Shown: positions 5,310-10,079 of the stretch, piece by piece
Layout: every line of letters starts with the position of its first letter
Numbering within the stretch: position 1 is the stretch's first letter
Source of the DNA: an uncultured bacterium
GTDB lineage: Bacteria > Acidobacteriota > UBA890
Reading direction: 5' to 3'
NCBI GenBank assembly: GCA_937922775.1
Contig: CALAKE010000661.1
Coordinates: forward strand, 1 to 10,079
Length of the DNA stretch: 10,079 nucleotides
Made by a program: the position numbers and the translations under genes
Notes under the pieces: model-generated
Seen by the model: the letters and a program-made list of their open reading frames with translations, nothing else
Database searches by the model: none
What the model was told of the DNA's origin: nothing

Positions 5310-6704
5310 ATGTGGTCACTCAGGATCGTCATCCCGCTCCTCGTCGTTTTCCTCCTCATACAGGGGGGCGACGCTGGTGTGCCGGTAGTTGCTTCTCATC
5401 TGCTGCCGGCCGCTAGAGGGATCGGTCTCCCCCTCGGCGGGTCCGCAGAGGATTACGGGTGCCTGGGTTGCAGCGTCATACTGATATCAATCGATACGCT
5501 GAGGGCCGACCACTTGGGTTCCTATGGGTACTTTCGGGAAACGAGCCCGAATATCGATGAGTTCACCGCGGACTCGGTGATCTTTCGTACCGCCATCGTC
5601 CAGGCTCCTTCGACAGTTCGTTCACATGCATCGATCCTTACTTCCCTCTACAACTTTCAGCACCAGGCCAGGTCGATTCCCTTCGTCGCGCTGCCGGAAG
5701 AAGCGACTACTGTGACCGAGGTGTTGAGCCGTGAGGGGTATGAGACGGTCGCCTTCACCGGCTCCGGTCAGGTTCATCCGGAGTATGGGTTGGCCCAAGG
5801 ATTCGATCTCTACGACCATCGGACCCGGAGGAAGTTTGATGATGCCGTGGACGATGCGATCGAATGGCTGGGAGCAGAGCCCAGAGGCAAGTTCTTCATG
5901 TTCTTGCACACGTACGAGGTTCATGCCCCCTATACACCCAAGCAGCAATATCTGGATCTGTTCGCGCCAGAACCAGAGAGCCGCCTACCAGAGCACATCT
6001 CGATCGAGCTCATCGATGAGGTCAACCTGGAGTTCTTCGGTCGGCGTACCTATGAACCGGCCGACGTGCGGCAGATCATGCGCTCGTACGATGCCGAGAT
6101 CCGCAGCGTCGATGATGCGTTCGGACGGCTTGTCGAGTTCCTGAGATCAATCGGTGAGTACGATGATCTCCTCATCATTTTCACCGGTGATCATGGAGAA
6201 GAGTTCGATGAGCACGGCACGATTGCCAGGCATTCGCACACGCTTCACGACGAGACATTGAAAGTACCGCTGATCATGAAGTTTCCGAGAGGATCCTTCG
6301 CCTCGACGGACGTGCGGTCGCAGGTACGAAGCATCGATATCGCCCCGACCATCACAGATGTTCTCGCAATCGAGTCCCCGCCCTCGTTCCAGGGACTCTC
6401 ACTGATTGATGTGATCATCGGCAGAGACCAGCGTGCTCGCTTCGCCTTGAGCGAGCTTGGCGAGGATGTCATTTCGACCGCCATTCGAACGGAGCGCTGG
6501 AAGCTCTACAATGACAGGCTCTTCGATTTGGTGGCGGATCCGATGGAGTTGGAGGACGTCTCCGGGCGTTATCCCACAGTGAGACGTGCGTTGGAGTCGT
6601 TGCTGGTCGACCTGGTGTCCAGCGGCAGTGTGCTCGAGTCTGAGCAAGGGGATCCGAGCGAAGAAGTTCTCAGACAGCTCAGGGCACTGGGATATGTTCA
6701 GTAG
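5310..6704 (+). CDS. Exported sulfatase-superfamily hydrolase with altered active-site motif
   Basis: A 464-residue protein of the sulfatase/alkaline phosphatase superfamily. A signal peptide occupies about residues 1-28 (RIVIPLLVVFLLIQGGDAG), so it acts in the periplasm or is anchored there. Metal-site motifs are intact: SIDTLRADHLGSYGY (60-74; D62), FTGDHGEE (292-298; D294, H295) and RHSHTL (307-312; H308 or H310), followed by KVPLIMKFP. The nucleophile position falls in APSTVRSHASILTS (99-112). True sulfatases have C/S-x-P-x-R there, with Cys or Ser converted to formylglycine; here Ser101 is followed by T-V-R-S, so the Pro and the Arg at its usual place are missing. It may be a phospho- or sulfo-ester hydrolase with a serine nucleophile, a transferase, or inactive. 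A C-x-x-C (51-54) lies just before the first strand. The ATG at 5310 is chosen for the signal peptide; its ribosome binding site is poor. The next gene overlaps its end by 11 bases. Confidence 0.85.
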   Translation: MWSLRIVIPLLVVFLLIQGGDAGVPVVASHLLPAARGIGLPLGGSAEDYGCLGCSVILISIDTLRADHLGSYGYFRETSPNIDEFTADSVIFRTAIVQAPSTVRSHASILTSLYNFQHQARSIPFVALPEEATTVTEVLSREGYETVAFTGSGQVHPEYGLAQGFDLYDHRTRRKFDDAVDDAIEWLGAEPRGKFFMFLHTYEVHAPYTPKQQYLDLFAPEPESRLPEHISIELIDEVNLEFFGRRTYEPADVRQIMRSYDAEIRSVDDAFGRLVEFLRSIGEYDDLLIIFTGDHGEEFDEHGTIARHSHTLHDETLKVPLIMKFPRGSFASTDVRSQVRSIDIAPTITDVLAIESPPSFQGLSLIDVIIGRDQRARFALSELGEDVISTAIRTERWKLYNDRLFDLVADPMELEDVSGRYPTVRRALESLLVDLVSSGSVLESEQGDPSEEVLRQLRALGYVQ

Positions 6705-7566
6705 CCGATGCTCCGGTTCGCTGCGACTGCTCCTTGTGGGTGTTCTCTGTGCATCCGGCTGTCTCGAGGGCGATCCCGAGCAACTGCTCGATGTCGCTCT
6801 TTCCGTCGATCTACCCGAGGTTGTGCGATCCTCGGAGCCCTTTGAATTCGCCTACAGGTGGGATCCTGGCGACCGGTTCGAGTCGACCGGCCACGACTAC
6901 CTGGTATTCGTCCACTTCGTGGATGCGGAAGGCAACATCGTGGCCCAGGACGATCATGCTCTGCCGGTGCCATCCAGCGAGTGGCGTTCCGGAAGATCCG
7001 TCGAGTATCGCAGGTGGTTTCGCTTCCTCGACCCGATCGACGTGGAGCATGTCGATGTGGTCGTTGGCCTCTACGACGATGAGGGCAGGGCGTCGCTGCG
7101 GGACTTCGCGCGGCCCGACTATGCGGTGGTCGGTCGCCTCGAGATTCGCCTCGACGAAGGACGAGGCATTCCGCTCAGGGGCAGGGGATGGTACAAGCTC
7201 GAGAGGTCACCTACGTCGAGTGAGCTGTGGCACTGGTTGGGCGAGCAAGCGACCGTGGTTTTCGCCAATCCTCGACGCGATGCAGTCTTGCACATAGAGG
7301 CAAGTGCACCGGTTCCCCTGTTGGGCAGTCCACAACGTGTGATGGTCTACCTGAATGAAGTCGAGATCGCCAATTTCGAAATCTCGACAGAGGATCGTCT
7401 CAGGTGGCGCCTCCCCGCCACGGCGGAGGAGCTCGGGGAGGGAGAATTCGTCGAGTTCAGGATCGCAACCGCGCTGAACGTTGTCTCCTCAGAGGTTATT
7501 CCCGGCTCCGTCAGCGACCGCCGTTTGGGCCTCAAGGTCTTCTATCTTCACCTGGGGGAAGGGTGA
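6694..7566 (+). CDS. Putative lipoprotein with two beta-rich domains
   Basis: A 290-residue protein with no named family that I can assign. The N-terminus (RLLLVGVLCASGC) is a lipoprotein signal with probable lipidated Cys23; the lipobox has Ala at -3, where Leu is commoner. Residues 30-155 are strand-rich and read like a beta-sandwich (DYLVFVHFVDAEGNIVAQDDH, then VDVVVGLYDDEGRASLRDF). Residues 165-288 form a second module starting GRGWYKLERSP and ending DRRLGLKVFYLHL, similar to modules I associate with proteins encoded near glycosyltransferases; this likeness is from memory. The ATG at 6694 overlaps the sulfatase stop by 11 bases with AGGG at 6681-6684 upstream, so the pair is probably co-translated and acts together at the envelope. 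The frame is open further upstream to 6586, but that part overlaps the sulfatase and lacks any signal. Confidence 0.75.
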   Translation: MFSSRCSGSLRLLLVGVLCASGCLEGDPEQLLDVALSVDLPEVVRSSEPFEFAYRWDPGDRFESTGHDYLVFVHFVDAEGNIVAQDDHALPVPSSEWRSGRSVEYRRWFRFLDPIDVEHVDVVVGLYDDEGRASLRDFARPDYAVVGRLEIRLDEGRGIPLRGRGWYKLERSPTSSELWHWLGEQATVVFANPRRDAVLHIEASAPVPLLGSPQRVMVYLNEVEIANFEISTEDRLRWRLPATAEELGEGEFVEFRIATALNVVSSEVIPGSVSDRRLGLKVFYLHLGEG

Positions 7567-7647
7567 CGATACCGATCGCCAGAGGTAAGATTCTCAGGTA
7601 GTCGTCCTCCCTCATTCCCCGATCCCCGAGTCCACCGGAGCAGCAGG

Positions 7648-8133
7648 GTGGCCAAAAAGAGCTACAGCCTCAACGTGAATGGCCAGCGCCGCCAGGTGGA
7701 GGCCGAGCCTGATGAGCCCCTCCTTTGGGTGCTCAGGGATTTCCTCGGGCTGACAGGCACCAAGTTCGGATGCGGCGAGGGTGAGTGTGGGGCTTGCTCG
7801 GTTCTGATCGACGGTGACGAGTATCCCTCTTGCCAGGTCGCGATCGAAGACGTAGCCGCCGGAGAAGAAATCGTCACCATCGAAGGCTTGGGCCAGCCGG
7901 GAAGCCTCTCTCCCGTTCAGCAGGCATTCATGGACTACACCGCCTTCGGCTGTGGGTACTGCACCCCGGGAATGATCATCAGCGCAACGGCTCTGCTGCG
8001 TTCGAACCCGCACCCCACGCGCGACGAGATCATCGCTGCCATGGACCACCACCTCTGCCGCTGCGCGACCTACCCGAACGTTCTCGTCGCCATCGAATCA
8101 CTGGCCGGCTCGTCCGATGAGGAGGATCGCTAG
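7648..8133 (+). CDS. [2Fe-2S] small subunit of a molybdenum hydroxylase (IorA-like)
   Basis: A 161-residue electron-transfer subunit of the xanthine oxidase family. It carries two [2Fe-2S] clusters: the plant-type ferredoxin cluster on Cys42, 47, 50 and 62 (CGEGECGACSV), and the helical-domain cluster on Cys102, 105, 137 and 139 (FGCGYCTPGM, HHLCRCATYPN). All eight cysteines are present and the length is normal. It passes electrons from the molybdenum site of the next gene's product, probably to a cytochrome. The GTG at 7648 is chosen for GGAG at 7637-7640, seven bases upstream. It has no export signal, so it should cross the membrane already bound to the Tat-exported large subunit, as known for related enzymes. 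Its stop abuts the next start. The 81 bases between it and the lipoprotein gene hold no clear terminator or promoter. Confidence 0.93.
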   Translation: MAKKSYSLNVNGQRRQVEAEPDEPLLWVLRDFLGLTGTKFGCGEGECGACSVLIDGDEYPSCQVAIEDVAAGEEIVTIEGLGQPGSLSPVQQAFMDYTAFGCGYCTPGMIISATALLRSNPHPTRDEIIAAMDHHLCRCATYPNVLVAIESLAGSSDEEDR

Positions 8134-10079
8134 ATGAGTCCGACCCGGAGGGACGTTCTGGCGGGGTTGGGGGGAGCGACCTTGGCCTATGCATTCCAGG
8201 TGGGCTGCTCCCCAACAGAGACCATCGACTACGCTAACTTTCCCGCACCTGAAAGGAAGGTGAAGCCCGACGGTCGACCGAACAATCCCGGGGTTGACCA
8301 CCGCGACTGGCTGCTCATTTCCTCCGACGGGACGGTTTCCGCCTTCACTGGTCGAACGGAAATGGGGCAGGGCCTGACCACCGTCATGTACAACTTGCTA
8401 AGCCAGGGTTTCGAGCTTCCCGACGAGCGTATTCGAGTCGTACTGGGTGACACGGATCTTTGCCCGGAAGATGGCCCCACCACCGGCAGCGCAGCAACGC
8501 ACTATGTTGCCTGGAACTTCTGGCGCGCATGCCACGAGATCAAGAAGGACCTCGTCTTGCTTGCGGCCGAAGCGATGGGATTGCCGAGCGAAGACCTCGA
8601 ATACCGTGCTGGAGAGATCGTCAGCAAGAGCGATCCCGAGACGCGCATCGGCATGGGCGACCTGGCCGACGGTCAGGTGCGGAGGATGACGCTAGCCCCC
8701 GAAGATGAATCTGTCCCGCCCCCCACCTATGTCGACAAAGGCACACTCAGCGTGCATGCCGAAGCGGTCGTCACCGGGACACTGCAGTACACCGGCGACC
8801 TTGTAGTTGAAGGCTGCCTCTACGGAGGGCTGCTCATTCCTCCGTACCATCACCATGCCACTCGTCTTTTGAGCAAGAAGTTGGGCAAGGCCAAGAAGGT
8901 GCCCGATATTGTCGATGTGCAGCGCAAGTGGTGGACCGTCGTCGCCTTCGGCAAAACCTACAGCTCGGTTCAGAAAGCGCTCGCCGTTGTCGATGCCGAA
9001 TGGGAGGTGCCGGCCCGGCCGCTCGAGCTGGACAACGAGGGTGAAATCCGATCGGGAGCGGTTCTGAAGCAAGTGATGGAGCAGAAAGGGGACGTCGATG
9101 CGGGGCTCCGCGCCAGCGACCTCGTTGTCAGCGAGAGCTACATGACCCAGTACGGGAGTCAGTTCCCGATGCAGACCGACACCGCGGTGGCCAAGGTGGA
9201 GCCGGGGCGGACAACTGTATGGGTGGGGACTCAAAGCCCCTTCATGGCGCGCTACAACACGGCGAAGGCTCTACATCTGGCCGAGGCGGGAGTGCACGTG
9301 GTCGGGCTACCCATGGGCGGCGGCTTCGGCGCCAAGGCCGACCACATTGTCGCGTCGGAGGCCGCAAACCTCGCAAAATTGAGCGGGACGCCGGTGAAGT
9401 ACGTCTATAGCCGCAAGGAAGAAGTCCAGCATCGCAACCGCTACAAGGAATCGGTAATTGTCGACATCTCCAGCAGCGTTACCCCTGCCGGCCGGTTGTT
9501 GGCCCGCAAGACCGACATCTATCAGGACGAAGGCCACGGAACCGTAGAGGTCTACGACATCCCCGATGTTCTCACTTTGCGCTATGCGACCCGAATGCCG
9601 TTCAAGCACGGCACCATGCGCGGTACGAGCTACGTGCAAACCGTTTTTGCGCTGGAAAGCCACACCGACATGGTGGCTGAGGCGATAGGGATGGATCCGC
9701 TGGCCTTTCGCAGGCGCAATGTCGCGCTCCCCGCATTCAGGCCTCTCATCGATTCCTGTGCTGAGATGATGCGGTACGGCATGTACGAGTTGCCTGAAGA
9801 CCACGGCGTAGGGTTCGGCATCATCAATCACGGGGGTCGCCAGCTCGGCGTCGTAGGCGCCGAGGTCGGTGTCGACCGGGCGAGTGGGGAGATCAAGGTT
9901 GTGCGGCTCTGTGGGGCCTACGACATCGGCGTGGTCATCAACCGCAACACGGCGAGGATGGGCATCCGAGGAGCGATGATCTGGGGTCTCGGCTATGCGC
10001 TCTTCGAGGAGGTTCAGCTCGATGGCCACAGCTGTCACACGACGGGCTTCTCCAGCTATCGCATCCCGCGTTTCTCCGA
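8134..10079 (+). CDS. Molybdopterin large subunit of a periplasmic hydroxylase (IorB-like), 3' end cut off
   Basis: The catalytic subunit of a xanthine-oxidase-family enzyme that oxidises a substrate with water at a molybdenum cofactor. 648 codons are visible and the frame is still open at the window end. A twin-arginine signal (PTRRDVLAGLGG, residues 3-14) predicts Tat export. The first cofactor motif, RTEMGQG (74-80), precedes the hammerhead domain (about 203-285, HAEAVVTGTLQYTGDL), the order seen in isoquinoline 1-oxidoreductase beta subunits, not in xanthine dehydrogenase. Later come TQSPFMARYN, the cofactor loop GGGFGAK (395-401) and FKHGTMRGTSY (488-498). The catalytic glutamate region lies beyond the window. 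GAGGAGG at 8119-8125 is the ribosome binding site, eight bases from the ATG, which directly follows the small-subunit stop. No FAD subunit is seen in the window. The substrate is unknown: aldehydes or N-heterocycles are both possible. Confidence 0.93.
   Translation, partial: MSPTRRDVLAGLGGATLAYAFQVGCSPTETIDYANFPAPERKVKPDGRPNNPGVDHRDWLLISSDGTVSAFTGRTEMGQGLTTVMYNLLSQGFELPDERIRVVLGDTDLCPEDGPTTGSAATHYVAWNFWRACHEIKKDLVLLAAEAMGLPSEDLEYRAGEIVSKSDPETRIGMGDLADGQVRRMTLAPEDESVPPPTYVDKGTLSVHAEAVVTGTLQYTGDLVVEGCLYGGLLIPPYHHHATRLLSKKLGKAKKVPDIVDVQRKWWTVVAFGKTYSSVQKALAVVDAEWEVPARPLELDNEGEIRSGAVLKQVMEQKGDVDAGLRASDLVVSESYMTQYGSQFPMQTDTAVAKVEPGRTTVWVGTQSPFMARYNTAKALHLAEAGVHVVGLPMGGGFGAKADHIVASEAANLAKLSGTPVKYVYSRKEEVQHRNRYKESVIVDISSSVTPAGRLLARKTDIYQDEGHGTVEVYDIPDVLTLRYATRMPFKHGTMRGTSYVQTVFALESHTDMVAEAIGMDPLAFRRRNVALPAFRPLIDSCAEMMRYGMYELPEDHGVGFGIINHGGRQLGVVGAEVGVDRASGEIKVVRLCGAYDIGVVINRNTARMGIRGAMIWGLGYALFEEVQLDGHSCHTTGFSSYRIPRFS

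Noticed and set aside
8152..8208. Possible lipobox (QVGC, Cys25) in the Tat signal of the large subunit
   Set aside because: Gln at -3 is a poor lipobox residue, so I treat it as an ordinary Tat signal.
9307..10038. 243-codon open frame on the minus strand
   Set aside because: It is antisense to the molybdopterin subunit, whose cofactor motifs cover the same span.

Overview
The window looks like GC-rich chromosomal DNA from a Gram-negative environmental bacterium, most likely an acidobacterium or a close relative. This rests on three gene families that I associate with Acidobacteriota: an ECF sigma factor fused into one transcription unit with a Hanks-type kinase, a sulfatase whose first metal motif reads DTLRADHLGSYGY, and a secreted START-like protein. 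That is pattern recognition, not a database result. No tRNA, rRNA, CRISPR array, transposase or phage gene is visible.

Region by region. (1) Positions 1-15 carry the first five codons of a minus-strand gene with a strong ribosome binding site; it leaves the window to the left. Positions 16-356 are a divergent intergenic region. (2) Positions 357-2529 hold a two-gene signalling unit: an ECF sigma factor (GTG start at 357) overlapped by 11 bases by a membrane-anchored Ser/Thr kinase. (3) A hairpin at 2542-2559 separates this unit from a convergent minus-strand operon. (4) The minus operon (4999 down to 2572) encodes a CDP-alcohol phosphatidyltransferase, then a GtrA-family membrane protein, whose frame continues without a stop into an exported START/SRPBCC-like protein that also has its own strong ribosome binding site. 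The operon leader carries a perfect 12-bp inverted repeat just upstream of the first ribosome binding site. (5) A divergent intergenic region (5000-5309) precedes a plus-strand pair: an exported sulfatase-superfamily hydrolase with an altered active-site motif, overlapped by 11 bases by a lipoprotein. (6) From 7648 to the window end lie the [2Fe-2S] subunit and the Tat-exported molybdopterin subunit of a periplasmic hydroxylase of the isoquinoline oxidoreductase type; the large subunit is cut by the window edge.

How the genes may work together. The kinase probably controls the adjacent sigma factor by phosphorylation, since the sigma factor lacks the usual acidic residues in region 2 and no anti-sigma gene is present. 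The minus operon combines lipid head-group transfer, a GtrA membrane protein and a periplasmic lipid-binding fold, so it could be a small envelope-lipid module. The sulfatase/lipoprotein pair is also an envelope function. The molybdenum enzyme pair is probably a separate metabolic unit. The best candidates for something undescribed are the GtrA/START read-through operon with its leader hairpin, the phospho-regulated sigma/kinase pair, and the non-canonical sulfatase.
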